DNA of 64,000 nucleotides from Prostheceraeus crozeri (GCA_907163375.1 CAJQUW010006857.1:124001-188000), one strand, 5' to 3'. Numbered from the stretch's first letter, positions 11,337 through 23,253 are shown. Numbers and translations: made by a program. Notes: generated by a model from the letters alone, not told the origin.

Positions 11337-11714
11337 CTTGAAATCTGTTCTGCCTTCGAGTCTATTTTTTCATTTACAGCAATTTGTGGCATTTAATTTT
11401 AATACATGAGTTACATCAGTTCTTTTAATTACTTGTCTGTCGACATAAAACACTATAATAGCGCCTCAAACTTCCAGGAATAGTTTGGATATAGTTTAGA
11501 TACTATGACTTGCATGAATCTGCAAAAATATGTTGTGTGAGAAGTAAATTGAAACAGACTGTACATAGAATCGATTTTGGAGAGTACTCATTTCATTATC
11601 CACTAGCTGTATATTTTCGTTGTGTTTCTATTGCTGTATATAGACGTGTATTAGAAGTTATATCAATTCGATGTTTTAGCCTTGTGTATGTTCTGAATAG
11701 AAATGTTTACTTGC
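11337..11714. other. Interior of TIR element, no gene seen
   Basis: Only short open frames. A 69-codon frame at 11510-11719 has no recognisable features. Confidence 0.5.
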
Positions 11715-12983
11715 CATAATGCGGTAGTTTTATCACAAGAAGAACTAGTCAATACTAGTTTAAATAATTTCACCTAAAATCTGTAGAAAACCTTGTTATG
11801 CTAATACAGTAGTTCAACACTACTTATTACCCTTATTAAGTAGCAAAATATTTAAAGTACATTTAAAATTCAAAATTACTCATCTTCTAATCAGAAACGG
11901 GTTATGATTTTTTACATACTTATTATTGATTCCCAGTTGCTACTGATCAATCATAAAAATCAAATTTTGGTTGAAGAGAATTTGGCAGGAATTGGTCAAA
12001 GATGTGCAAATTTCAAAACTAAGCCAACTTTAACAAGGTAAAAATGGCATATCTATGCTACATGGATTTTTCAAACAATTTTTCTACGCATGTCTAAGGA
12101 CAGGATAGTTGATATGTGCAGCCGATTAAATTATAGAATGTTCTATAATTTTCTATAATTTTTCAAAGAAATGCATTTTTTTGATTTTTGTTCAAAATAT
12201 TTTGAATACTCAAGGTCATGTAAAAAAATTCTCTATACTATTTGAAAACTCCGATAGATCATACATATAATATAGATCTTGAATGATCGTCGGTCAAAAT
12301 TTGAACATCTGTTTCGCAATGAGACCAGAACAACAGACTTTGGAAATTTACTGGGTTTTTCTTAAATTTGTCAAAATTGGCGATTTATCTCAACTTAAAA
12401 GGGTATTTAAATGTACTTTAAGGTATAATTGAGCGGAAATATTTCAGGAATCATGTAGTTATACCCAGTATAAGATAATATGTGAGCTTCATCGGATTTC
12501 GAGAAAGTCAGCCACACGGTTTGGTTGAAGTGGCATGTAATGACCCATTTATAATAATATCATATATTGTGATATTATGAGAATATCATGAGACTCATCA
12601 CAACCTCATGGGCTCTCATAAAAATCTCATGAATCCACATTAAATTTCATGAGTTATTATGAAAAATGTTCGTGAGGGTGTACTTCAAAGTGCATCTACT
12701 TCATGTACTTTTGCAGTCAAAAAAGCGCGATTGTAATCTAGGTCGCAGAATCTCTTGGTGGCAGTGCATGTTCAGACGATTTCCACACAAGTTTCATCCC
12801 GAATAAACAATTGATTCTTAAATAGTCTTGGTTTCGAAAAAGGCCCTCTCACTAAATCGATGTTATTTACTATTGGGTTGGTGGTCAACCCACATAGCGC
12901 ACAAACCTATAGTCATTTCGCAAGCTATTTTCTTGTAAACTTAATGCAGCATGCGATAGATATCAAACTACAGAAACGTGAAT
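11715..12983 (-). repeat. Right terminal inverted repeat with LINE-free target site
   Basis: This is the complement of the left repeat. It lacks the LINE and so preserves the pre-insertion sequence around 12283-12296. About 100 bases at 11775-11875 have no partner on the left. Differences from the left arm are mostly indels and scattered substitutions. Confidence 0.85.
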
Positions 12984-13595
12984 AGGATGTTGCATTATGA
13001 GAGAACATATTCTAGCATCCTAAAGTGCCTATGAGTGAAAGGAAATCCACATACGTTCCGTTCATGCAAAGTATATTATGCAACTAAATACTGATAGAAT
13101 CGAATGCTCACGGACTCCAACTTCTCGTGAAATAGGCCCTGCAGTAAATTGAAGGAAATGTTGAACTTTTGCAAATTCTCTTTTCAAGCAAGTCACATTA
13201 AATCCTCATCGCTGAGCAGATTTCAGAACCGCATATTGTCCGAACGGATAAAACACAAAGAGCTCGCCCCATTCCACTTTGTTGACGTCTGCGGATTATA
13301 CTTTATAGTCCTTGTGTTGAGTTAGATTCTCATATGTTCTTATTTGATGATGTACGTACTTCTCAGTTTCAAACCTTCAAAGGTTCAAACTTTGGGACGC
13401 ACTTTCAATCAATCAAAATTATTCAACTGCAAATTTCTTTGAAGTGCAGTTGCGTCATTCAGATGCACATTGCGTAATGAATCACTACAAATGACTAGAG
13501 ATTCTTGATTGGTGTAGTTCGAATCTCAACAATTACAGTTCGAATGAACAATTCTTACCGGAAACAGCGAAAGATAATTAGTGAATCAGATTTAA
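12984..13595. other. No supportable gene
   Basis: No coding or repeat structure seen between the TIR element and the candidate first exon. Confidence 0.5.
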
Positions 13596-13602
13596 TATAT
13601 AA
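13596..13602 (+). promoter_or_regulatory. Possible TATA box
   Basis: TATATAA lies 83 bases upstream of the candidate first-exon ATG at 13685. It is plausible only if that exon is real; in AT-rich DNA such a match is common by chance. Confidence 0.25.
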
Positions 13603-13684
13603 TGATTGAGCAAAACGAATGAGATACTAATTGCCAACGCATCATCAATTTCTTCACTATCTCATCAGCACTTCAAATAGCATC

Positions 13685-13697
13685 ATGTCAGTTTCTG
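13685..13697 (+). CDS. Candidate first coding exon of the secreted Cys-rich peptide
   Basis: ATG TCA GTT TCT G is followed at once by a good donor (GTGAGTTTT at 13698). The phase-1 end joins the acceptor at 23861-23862 and supplies Met-Ser-Val-Ser-Gly, completing a textbook signal peptide with exon 2. The intron would be about 10.2 kb and hold a hAT, a LINE and a tyrosine-recombinase element. The evidence is phase, splice-site quality and fit to the signal peptide. A 13-base coding exon is easy to match by chance, so this is an inference; transcript reads would settle it. Confidence 0.45.
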
Positions 13698-14792
13698 GTG
13701 AGTTTTACTTTTGAAAGAATATTTTTGTGGTAGCTATTAATTGCTAATATTGAGTAGGGAAGGGAAGTGAATAATTTGATGATGTCTTGACCACAGAAAA
13801 ATCATTCAGATTATCCTAAGACATAGTTACAAAAACGTCGTTAGAACAGAACTTTTGCAAATTTTTGACAAGCATTAAGTCAGAGAAAGCCATACCCGTG
13901 AATCATAATGTGAAACTTAGCCTTCAAGGATCGACCTGCCAAGTTTCTAAAAGACTGATTTCGAAATAAAAAGTCACCGACTAACTCCATATAAAATTGT
14001 ATCGAGAAAAGTTGTTTTCTTTCCATTCTCTACACAATTATAGCTGAAGTGTTCAACTAGCAGAAGCCAGTTGATGGACATTCGCTATTGAGTCCTATGA
14101 CTTTAAGTTTCTACAATCACGTCTCAACTAATTGTCACAGAAAACAGAAAATTTTGTGAAACTACTCCTTGTCTCTCAAAAGGATAAGACATTGACGAAA
14201 GTATTTCCTGTATTTCCTCTTTATTAAAAAATAGTATCTGTCTGTGTGACCATGTGCAGCAGACAAGTAACTGAAAGAGAAGATAAACCAGGAGATGGTG
14301 AGGACCACTTGATGCGTACCCTTCGTCCAATCCACCTTCATGACAAAAATCTCTGATTAGTCATCATTAATGTAATGGAGATATTATTTGGAAACGTCGC
14401 TTTATTGTTTTTAATGATCTTTTAATAGCCTCAGAATAATCTGATTCTAAGGAACCATTTTCAATTATATTAAACTATTTTTAGTGAATTTTGCGACGCT
14501 GAAGTAGGATTAGCGCTGAATTTTCACTTTTGGAAATGATTGGGTGGCAGCCAGAGACTTCTCTATATTTTTTCAAAAGTGCCATCACGCTGAACCAATT
14601 AAGGTTTGGCACTTGCAGCTGCGGTTTTGCGATCATTGACGGCTCGAACCTCTTTAGAATCTTTTGTTACCAGATCATATGGGTAATTAGAATATTGTAC
14701 AGTGTAGCCATGGGTTTTCGGTATATTTAGCTCACATAGAATTCTGTGTGTTAGAGCATTGCCTTACTAGCTAATTCACGCTGTCAGCAGAT

Positions 14793-14871
14793 GGTCCGGT
14801 GGCCGTGTGGTTAGAGGGTATGCTTACATGTCACGTAGCTCCAACGTCGCTGGTTCGAACCCAACCACGAC
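14793..14871 (+). repeat. tRNA-like SINE head
   Basis: An A box of Ser/Leu tRNA type (TGGCCGTGTGGTTAGAGGG) and a perfect B box (GGTTCGAACCC) lie at tRNA-like spacing, but the acceptor ends do not pair and the anticodon arm is not convincing. This looks like the head of a tRNA-derived SINE. Confidence 0.5.
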
Positions 14872-15705
14872 TGATGAGGACCCAACAGGCCGGAACACAT
14901 CTCATGCTGTTTACATATATTAAGATTTAATGAACGTATACATTCAAGTAGGCACTACGATGGTACACGCTCACATATCTGCATTTTAATCCAATAATGA
15001 AATACTTAGTACGTAGCCTCGTTGGTGTGATAAAAGTGTAAGTTTGACATAACAGGAATTCTCATCAGCCTGATATTATCTTTTGATAGATCATTGAAAC
15101 TCGCTTGACAGTGATCTAAGTGGATCTACATGTAAGTGGTGAGCGCGTTCTGTTATGACAAATAATCATTGAATGATTAAGGTAGGGATAATTGGCGGTG
15201 GCTGAATACTGGACTGCTATGACGTTTAGATTGATAAATTGATAACTTCTAGCTACATGCTCGATTTTTATCATTTCTTTCAGCGGCAATTCAAAAAAAA
15301 TCAATAGTTATTTTTGACATCCGACATTTAATGATTTTCTACTCTTTAGCCTTGATACTTTCAACTTTACCCGTAGTTTCTGTTTAAACAAATCATTTAA
15401 AAAAAGTTAACAGTCCCAATGCTATCTTACTTGTAAAGCCAAGACGATATTGACGGAATCTTCACTTGTCGCGGATCCGATGAGTTTTGTGGCCTGCAGC
15501 TTCTATCACTTCTATCAGCTTCTGTGAATCTATCACTGCAACTATCAATGCACTTTGCTGCATGTCTCTGCTTCAAAGTACAATGCTGGCTTCTTGATAT
15601 TAGTAGCTAGACTTAACGGTTCACAATGCGTTCTTCTTGGATTATGAATTCATATAATTGGATTACTCGGATTCTTCATTTGAGGACCAATATCTACATG
15701 TCGCT

Positions 15706-15775
15706 CGCCCATAGCTCCGTTGGTAGAGCATTGGCTTAGAATGCCAGAGGTATGTTCAATTTCATCAAGACCTGC
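15706..15775 (+). repeat. Decayed tRNA-like sequence
   Basis: It has an A box (TAGCTCCGTTGGTAGAGC) and a possible anticodon stem GGC/GCC around TTAGAAT, but the B box (TGTTCAATTTC) is degenerate. Likely a SINE remnant. Confidence 0.4.
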
Positions 15776-17270
15776 AGTCATTTGCCGTGGGTGAAACTTA
15801 ATACTTTCGTGACACGTGTTGAGATAGCCTTATGCTAAGTCTGAGAAAAGATCATTTTGAAAGAATTACATAACAGGTTTGTTTTCCAATGTAAGCTACT
15901 TCAGCCACATGCAGTTTACAAAACACGAAATATCCTATGCCATGAATCAGTCATTGTTCCCGAACTACGCTTTTCGACTACCTTTTTGAATAACAATTCT
16001 TGCTAATCTATAGATTATTGCGTATACGCAATATTCGAAATTAATTTGATATCAACAAACCAGCTGTTGCTCTCAAAAATCAATTCCCAAACTTTTCGTC
16101 ATGAAAAATGTCACATGAAACTGATTCAGTTAACTACAAGTCTATTTAGAAATTCCTCACTTTTAGCCATGCATTAATTGTGATTTGAATTGAAGCAATA
16201 ACATAACAGTTCTTCATCCGAAAAAGCTTCTTAAAGAAGTGAAAGCTGAAATGATTTTCTGAACACTTCAAATTATCGCTATTTTGCACACCAAAGACAC
16301 ACAAATATGAAATTATGTACTATAGCGATGTTTGTGTTGTTAGAAAAATTGAATCAGAAAAATACTAAGAAAGATTATACAGCCATACAATTAGTTGTAG
16401 TACTGAAAACCAAGAAAATGAAATGGGTGCAAGAGTAAATAACAGGATATGTGAACAACATCATAGAAGATATGTAATTTCTATTTATATAAAAAGCAAA
16501 AATAGGTAAAAAGGATGCTTCAAGTCAAGATCTCCAGAATCTGTCAACTTTCCCTATGTTCTGGTTTATCATTTGCATCATGAGCATATTTTGATACTTT
16601 GATTTATATTGACATCTCTGCCGTGTCGTTGCGGATTTATTGTAAAGTTTCAATGATTTTTTCTGATTTGATCATGTTATTAAAAAGATTAAAAACATAA
16701 ATAATTAAAGAAGTTATAGTTTTTAACTGTATATCAGTGATCATGCCATGATCTAATCAGATAGAGCAAAATTTTGGGTTTCTAAGCCAGTAATTAGTTG
16801 TTATGTGGAGGAAGAGGTCCCTGAAGTCAGAACTTAGTGATTTTCTGAAATTGCTTGACTGCTTGAAATTGATTGCAAGTCAATGGAGAGATTGTTGCAT
16901 GTGGGATAAAAACACGATTTTATCGAGGTGTTGACAGTAGATTAAAGTAAAATAGGTATTTCTTCAAAATGACTTTACAGAAATCATGCTTTTTCATATG
17001 AGTGATCGTTCTTATTCAGAATCTCTCCTCTTTGACTCGCTTGACACTCAGTGCACAATGACTTCACAACATTTAAAAAAATAGAAATTCCAGCAAATAT
17101 TTGCCATTTTCTCTCCGGAAAAGATGTCCGTATCCACTTGCTTCGAAAGATGCATATCTGCGTGACCGGTGTAGCTGCTTTTTATGCAAATTATATTGAA
17201 GAAACACCTGTGCGACTTTAGCCTGTAGTCAATCACTTTCTAAAATTATTCTACATTGTAAACTCTGGGG

Positions 17271-17520
17271 CACGAAATTTCGGTTGAATTAGGCATCAAT
17301 TCTAACCAACACAAGGTACGAGTAGGCACGAAGTTCATAGTGCTGAGTTCGTACCCAGTGATTTTTCCTTCGATTTCATTCTATAAACAGATATTTGCTT
17401 TGGTGCCTACTACTGCCCAGTGCCGCCTACTGGTGCCTCGCGGCACTAGAAAGGCACTAGGTAGGCGCTAACTGGCACGAAATTTCGGCTTTGTGCCTAA
17501 GTTAGTGCCCTACAATTGGC
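17271..17520. repeat. GGCAC/GTGCC-rich repeat block
   Basis: GGCACGAAATTTCGG occurs twice in direct orientation (near 17270 and 17470). GTGCC and GGCAC words alternate throughout, giving many short inverted repeats. It may be a small MITE or tandem-derived repeat; no ends are defined. Confidence 0.5.
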
Positions 17521-17718
17521 AGTGTAGTTTTCAAAATTTCTCCTTTGGAAATGTGAGCTGTATGGGGTGCAAGTGAACTGACCCGACAGACGTGCAATTT
17601 TGTAGTGGTCAAGATATGGACTGCAGAATGATATTTGAAATGATATTCAGGTGCGACCCTGCACAACTTTGTGGTAGTTCCCGGACTGCGGTGCGGAGGA
17701 AATTTCAAGGCTAGGAAC

Positions 17719-19655
17719 TAGGGCTATGCGCGGTGCACCGGTTCTTTTGTGAGAACCGGTTTATGGCCCGGTGCACCGAGACGGTCGAAATTTGATCACA
17801 TTGGCATTTCAATGTAGATCTATATCAAAATTCTGTCTACAAGCCTAAGTTGCAACACATGTAGAAGGATGATCTTTAGGCGCACAATGTGATTCATCCA
17901 ACTAGGGAGAACATTATTCAATTATATTTGTCAATTCAATGCATTTTAAACTTTAAATTTCTAAGTGATGGAATTGAAACATTTAGAAAATCAAGACTAT
18001 ATCGCTGAATTACTGATGCATTTCCTGATGAAGACAAAAAAATGTGAAAAAGTGGCGAAAATAGATTATTCAAGTTTGTAAGAAATCAGTTTTGGGCCGC
18101 AAAATCTCATTCCTCGCGACTGAAGAATTTCGAAATTTCCTAGTGAATATATCATAGGAATATCAAGATACAATGTATATCCAGCGTTCTGTCAGAAAGA
18201 TTCTCTCTTACTATCTGGTAACATTGTATCATTGCAGCTACTGCCTGAGACAGAGTAATGTCTAGATCCTGACACACCTGGATCGACATTTGTAGATTGC
18301 GGTGACATTGCTTCGATTCGTTATATTTTCTGATGTTTTCAGTTATTGTATTATTTATGATTTTGAAAACGGAATCAATGATAACCTTCCTTTGCTGTAT
18401 GCTGCACCTGTACATGCTTTTTAGAATAAACAATTAGAACGCGGCCGTTTCGTCCGCCACTGACTCCATAATTCAGTCAATGCAATTTTCTGGTTGCGGT
18501 AAAATATGATGAGTCACTTTTGCAAGTATTGGCAAAATATTTTTAATAGAAGTCTAATAATCTCGTTGAAAACCTCAGGGATCAGTGTTGGGTCCGTTTC
18601 TGTTTGGTTCATTTATGTCATCCCTATCTATTGATTGCGCAACAGCTCATCATTAAGTTCGCTGATGACATTACCTTAGTTGAATCCTGTGAACGCGACC
18701 ACGCACCACCGTCATTTTTGAGCATTGTGACTGAATGGACTAGAAGCCACAATATGAGTTTGAATCTGTCAAAGTGTTGTCAACTGGTTATCAAAAAGCC
18801 GAATGTTTCCTATGAAGTGCCCTTGCCATACGCCGAAATCAGTCTGTCCAAAGCATGTGTTATCCTAGGTGTGACTCTTACTGACAATCTGTCCTGGGAT
18901 GCTCACTTCAACCGTGTTACTCGAACCGCAATCAGACGACTTCATATTTTGAGGTTTGTGAAACCGTTTGTAACCAAGCAAGAGCTCATAAAAATCTTCA
19001 ATGGAATTATTATGTCTATCTTGTATGCTATTCCAGTATTTGGTGAAATTTCATGTTTTTCTTGTACGAAGATTGAGAGAGTGATCAAGAGAGCCCATCG
19101 CATCATTTGTGATGACACATGTTCTTGTTAAATCAGACCAAACTTTCACGAGAGACGGAACTGTCTTGTTCTAAAATTTCGAAACAAATGCATGATCTCA
19201 CAGCATCCCTTGAAATCCCTTCTTCCTCCCCGTTTACCACATTCGGGCCATTTCCGAATGCCACTTCGTCTGACGGTTAGACGCTTTCGTTCATTTTTAA
19301 CATATGCATGTCGTATTTTTAATTCAAGTTTGTGACTTGCAACTTCTGCAATACTTTTCGCTCTATGGGCTCGAATATTGAGTTTATGTGACTTTTAAAA
19401 TGTGATTTGTGATTGCTACCTGTATTTGTGATTTTCATTTACCTGAAATAAACGCACATTATTATTTTTTTTAGTCACGACTTCACACAATGATGGTTGG
19501 TGTGAGGTTATTATTATTATTATTATTTTCTTAATACCTTATGCAATTTGCATTGAATTCTGAACATTTATAGCAGAATCTACCTTCCAGATCTTGAAGT
19601 CTTTATTAACTATCAGCTTAGAACAAAAAAGACTACAGGTTAGCGCACAGCCCTA
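17719..19655. mobile_element. hAT-like element with 8-bp target duplication, LINE nested inside
   Basis: The left end begins TAGGGCTATGCGC and the right end finishes with the complement of TAGGGCTGTGCGC, both typical of hAT termini. Flanking 8-mers are CTAGGAAC (17711-17718) and ATAGGAAC (19656-19663), identical at seven of eight positions and the right length for hAT. Just inside the left end (17731-17775) is a hairpin built on GTGCACCGG/CCGGTGCAC. No hAT transposase is recognisable, so this is a non-autonomous or gutted copy. About half its length is the inserted LINE. Confidence 0.8.
18565..19475 (+). mobile_element. LINE 3' fragment inside the hAT element
   Basis: The translation gives PQGSVLGPFLFGSFM (18575-18620), then after a frameshift near 18645 a continuous frame with IKFADDITLVE (catalytic FADD), WTRSHNMSLNLSKC, VILGVTLTDNLSWDAHF and KIERVIKRAHRIIC to the stop at 19131. 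Beyond it comes a C-terminal HSGHFRMP and RFRSFLTYACRIFN in other frames. This is the RT palm and thumb of a CR1/Jockey-like or related LINE. It ends with AATAAA at about 19449 and an AT-rich tail. It is truncated 5' of RT motif B and has at least two disruptions. Confidence 0.85.
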
Positions 19656-19663
19656 ATAGGAAC

Positions 19664-20107
19664 CGTACCTGGTCAGCGCACTTTGTGAAAATTCTACCTT
19701 GCTTCACAGAAAAAGATGATAAAGTAGTTTGTAATGCACCAGCCTTGGAGAAGAATATACATTTCTGTATATTTCAGCAAAGATTTTTCTGTGGATCTAG
19801 CAAAATTGACATAAATCGATGCTTAATGTTGCAATTTAAATGCCCATCAACACAGTGGGTTTCTAAATCTTACTAACGTAAATAAAAACGGACATTGTCC
19901 TTAGCTGTCAACAACGCTTTTGATTTCAATAGAACTAGCACGTTTCTCATTCGGATCGAAGTTTGCCCAACCTAATCTCCTTTTACATTCTATCAAGGCA
20001 TGCTGTACTTGCTGCTGTATTGCTATTTTGCTATTTATTGTTGTAAAATTAAAGTTGCTATTAAAGTGCTATTAAAGTTGTATTGAAAAAGGACTATGTA
20101 ATATATA
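19664..20107. other. No supportable gene
   Basis: AT-rich sequence without recognisable coding content. The ATTA microsatellite at about 19510-19530 lies just inside the hAT element. Confidence 0.5.
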
Positions 20108-20170
20108 GTTATAGCTAGCTTTTGAGGTTTATACTGCTTTTTACTGACTAGCTATTAGCTATGTCGTGAC

Positions 20171-20197
20171 ATAAACCAAGCCGTAGGCGAGGTTTAT
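20171..20197. repeat. Palindrome A
   Basis: ATAAACC and GGTTTAT flank the apex AAGCCGTAGGCGA. Weaker pairing extends outward (CTAGCTATG against ATAGCTAG and beyond), so the whole hairpin may span about 20130-20235. Confidence 0.7.
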
Positions 20198-20232
20198 ATC
20201 TACCATAGCTAGAGAAGAAAAAGCACTATGTA

Positions 20233-20334
20233 GTAGATAATGGATGATTTTGAGGTCATTGTAGAACTTATTAACCGAAGGCCGCCTGAGGTTAATAAGT
20301 TCTATATGACCGAAATAAATCATCCATTATCTGT
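20233..20334. repeat. Palindrome B
   Basis: Arms of about 44 bases (AGATAATGGATGATTT; GAACTTATTAACC) pair around the apex GAAGGCCGCCTGA. A near-perfect hairpin of about 100 bases. Confidence 0.85.
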
Positions 20335-21522
20335 TATAATGCATGCTATAGATATGTTTCAGAAGAGGTTAATAATTTCCATAATTACCTCTGTACACGA
20401 ATATCGCTCATAATTACCTCTAAACACGGATATCTTGAAGTCTGTATCTTGCTTGTCATTTCATAAGTTTTTTATCAACATTTTTCCATTATGAAACATG
20501 AAAGGTCACCATGCTATCGTAAATTTTACAGGATTATAGAGATTCAAATTTCTAGAGATAGAAAGCATTCAATTTAGTGGTCGGTGAACAAAAAATGGAA
20601 GATTTTATTTATCTCATGGAAAATTAACAAAAGCAAATGATAGCCTAATTGAATGCGCATGTACTGAATAGCTTAATTTTGTAAGCCTATTCCTATTATG
20701 CGTTGCATCAAACGCAGTTATCTGCAAAATATTATATTTCAGCATCTCGCATATGAGGTGGAAGGTCAATAGGCTATATCGACAAGATTGCTATTTTGAT
20801 GCCCATTTAAATGGCATGATTTTTGGACCTTGATATATTTTGGAATAGTGAATGGTTGTCTCGACATAACGCATTGTCTAATTTTCACAAAATTCTGATC
20901 AACATTGCAGACGGTTAATGTATTTTAACACAACCAAAATGATGTTTGACGGATTATGATAGAATAGCTAAACAATGGAAAGGTTACAGCAAAAAAAGAG
21001 GCTGAATATCTAGTGAAATTTTGTGAAGGAATGCAATGTTTTTGGTTGATCACACTCAACGTAATAATGACGGAAGCAACAAGAGCAACAGTTCTGTTTA
21101 TCATCCAAACAAACGCTCTAGCTCAATACCGATAGTGACTTGGACGTGGTATGTTGATTTATGTCACTACAAAATATATGTTGGGCCGTCACATTGCGCA
21201 GACAAAACGTTCTTTTTCCAATCATCATTCACGGTAGAGCTATAGCTGCACCTGGTAGACTGACCACTACCAAAGCTGGGATCGTTCAACAAAATGGCTT
21301 CTCTCAATGAGCGCACTAACAGACATTACCGCAGCAAAGGCAAAGTGACCGACTGCAAGTCCATTAGAAAGCTCTTCAAACCTGAAGGCGAAATCCGGAG
21401 ATGCTTTTTCTAATTCTATTATGCCTAGTCACCGTCACCGATATCGTTGCAAAGTAGGTAAATCTATGTACTATGATATCTAGGTAATTATGGTGACGAC
21501 TTGATATAACGACTTGATTGTG

Positions 21523-21700
21523 GAAATATATGTTATTTCATGGCTGAATAGTGGTTCCCGGTCAGGAATCATGGCTTTTTAGAACAAGTGATATCGGTCA
21601 GCACGAGCCGAAGGCGAGTGCTGTTAGATATCACGAGTTCCAAAAACCATAGATTCCTGACCTGGTCCACGTTTCAGCCATGAAATAACATATTTATTTC
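21523..21700. repeat. Palindrome C upstream of the recombinase gene
   Basis: Arms of about 80 bases share TGTTATTTCATGGCTGA, GTCAGGAATC, GATATC and AGCAC with a few mismatches. The apex is GAGCCGAAGGCGAG. It lies about 290 bases upstream of the recombinase start codon. Confidence 0.85.
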
Positions 21701-21993
21701 ACGACATAGACTGTGGCATCATTATATGTCTGTGGGAGGCATAGAAATTAACAATACCATAGAAAGTCCAACAATACTATTATCCACTTCTATGGTCGGA
21801 GGTAATACATGCATATATCCATGTATGGAATTGTTCATCGAAATAGGTTGTTAGATTTCTATGTATTTGATACATGTAAAGGTAGTATAGGCAGGTATGC
21901 AGTATCTTTGACAGCCCTGATATCGGAAAGAATATTTAAATTTCAAACGTAATCAACTCATGGAATGTCATTTTGCGTTTGCATAATTGTAAA

Positions 21994-23253
21994 ATGGATG
22001 CTTGTGGTGACTACACACAAAGTGATATGATGACAGGAAGCAGCAAGCGGTATGAATTTATGGAGAAAGATGAAATTGAGAAGTTAATAGCCGAAGGAGT
22101 GCCACACAATACACACAAGAAGGTAACATGGGCAGTGAAGACTTTTGAGTCATGGAGATTATCAAGAATTGTGAATAGAGGCGATGAACTGAATGTCTAT
22201 AAATCCCTAGACGAAATGGAGAAGAATGACCTTAACTTTGCACTAAAATCATACGTGTTCGAAGTTCGCAAAACCGACGGCTCTCAATATCCATCAGAGT
22301 CTCTCAGACACTTAGTTGTCTCGCTTTTTCACCATTTGAGACACAGTGTGAAAAGATCGTGGGATTTTTTCAAAGATCCAGAATTCACTGAGTCTAGAAC
22401 AGCTTTGGATTCAGCAATGAAGCGGTCGACTAGACTGGGAATTGGTGGAGATAAAAGAAAGGCCCAATTTATCCCTGGCAAACTCGAGGATAGTTTATGG
22501 GAAAAGAGCATTTTGTCCAACAAAGACGCTGAAAGCCTATTCCGCACATTGGTGTATAAAATTGGGCTACATTTCGGATTAAGAGCTCGCGAAGAACACA
22601 TAGCGTTAGAATGGGATCGCCAGATAAAACTACTCACCGATCCGGTTGATGGGACTGATTATCTCTCATACACAGAAGATTTCTCCAAGACGAACCAAGG
22701 CGGTTTGAAACACAGATTTGTTCCACCAAAACAAGTGAAAGTCTACGAGGACAAAAGCAGTGACCGGTGCCTTGTGAAGCTATATAAACTTTATAAACAC
22801 CATCGTCCAAGTTCAACAAAGACAAACGCGTTCTATTTGCAGCCCATGCCAAATGCAGCAGCGAAGAACCAGAGATGGTTCAAAGACCAACCAGTTGGAA
22901 TCAACAAAATCGGAGGTGTTGTCTCAATAATGATGAAGGATATTGATGAAGATGGATATTACACCAATCACTCTCTAAAGAGAACCTGCTACAGTCGTCT
23001 TAGACAAGGCGGTATTTCAGCTGACAAGTCCATGAAAAGGACCGGGCATCGTTCTTTAGACGGAGCTATGGAGTATGATGTCCAGACGAAGGAAGACTTC
23101 ACAGTTCAATATCAGATTTTGAACGGACAAGCGTGCAGCAGTCGTGAATCAAATCACATTCAAAGTGGGATTAATGACAATGATGGCGGGAAGTACATGG
23201 TGAATATCAGCATACAAAAGCCGAATGGTGAAATTATCACCATAAAACTGTGA
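21994..23253 (+). CDS. Crypton-type tyrosine recombinase, uninterrupted
   Basis: This encodes a 419-residue tyrosine recombinase of the kind found in Cryptons and in domesticated DUF3504/KIAA1958-like proteins. It would recombine DNA through a covalent Tyr-DNA intermediate. The N-terminal 150 residues are a SAM-like core-binding region (WAVKTFESWRLSR; SLRHLVVSLFHHLRH). The catalytic domain has box I Arg in GLHFGLRAREEHIALEW and the family hallmark EDFSKTNQGGL. Box II follows with NHSLKRTCYSRL (His and Arg), KRTGHRS (His) and AMEYDV with the likely nucleophilic Tyr. The frame is free of stops for its whole length, unlike every other element gene nearby. ATG 21994 is chosen because upstream in-frame codons offer only TTG. 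No intron is needed. A conserved-looking C-terminal tail follows the Tyr. Confidence 0.85.
   Translation: MDACGDYTQSDMMTGSSKRYEFMEKDEIEKLIAEGVPHNTHKKVTWAVKTFESWRLSRIVNRGDELNVYKSLDEMEKNDLNFALKSYVFEVRKTDGSQYPSESLRHLVVSLFHHLRHSVKRSWDFFKDPEFTESRTALDSAMKRSTRLGIGGDKRKAQFIPGKLEDSLWEKSILSNKDAESLFRTLVYKIGLHFGLRAREEHIALEWDRQIKLLTDPVDGTDYLSYTEDFSKTNQGGLKHRFVPPKQVKVYEDKSSDRCLVKLYKLYKHHRPSSTKTNAFYLQPMPNAAAKNQRWFKDQPVGINKIGGVVSIMMKDIDEDGYYTNHSLKRTCYSRLRQGGISADKSMKRTGHRSLDGAMEYDVQTKEDFTVQYQILNGQACSSRESNHIQSGINDNDGGKYMVNISIQKPNGEIITIKL

Larger units (their letters stand above)
4431..12983. mobile_element. 8.5-kb DNA element with about 1.2-kb terminal inverted repeats
   Basis: The outermost bases are TTCACGTTTCTGTAG on the left and the exact complement ending at 12983 on the right. 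Inside are a degraded gene of an unnamed transposon protein family (8260-9475) and a Tc1 element (10208-11336). A LINE sits in the left repeat. I see no clear target-site duplication at the ends (flanks CATGAG and TAGGAT). The superfamily is not recognised. The copy appears non-functional, and its two ends have diverged mostly by indels, so it is not recent. Confidence 0.8.
13698..17270. other. Intron-like, mostly featureless; two tRNA-like sequences
   Basis: Apart from the tRNA-like sequences listed separately I see no gene, terminal repeat or long hairpin. Open frames are 68 codons or shorter. Confidence 0.5.

Noticed and set aside
14793-14871. Functional tRNA-Ser or tRNA-Leu gene
   Set aside because: The ends do not pair into an acceptor stem and the anticodon arm is not formed.
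22329-22852. Minus-strand ORFs inside the recombinase gene
   Set aside because: They are antisense shadows of the intact tyrosine recombinase frame.
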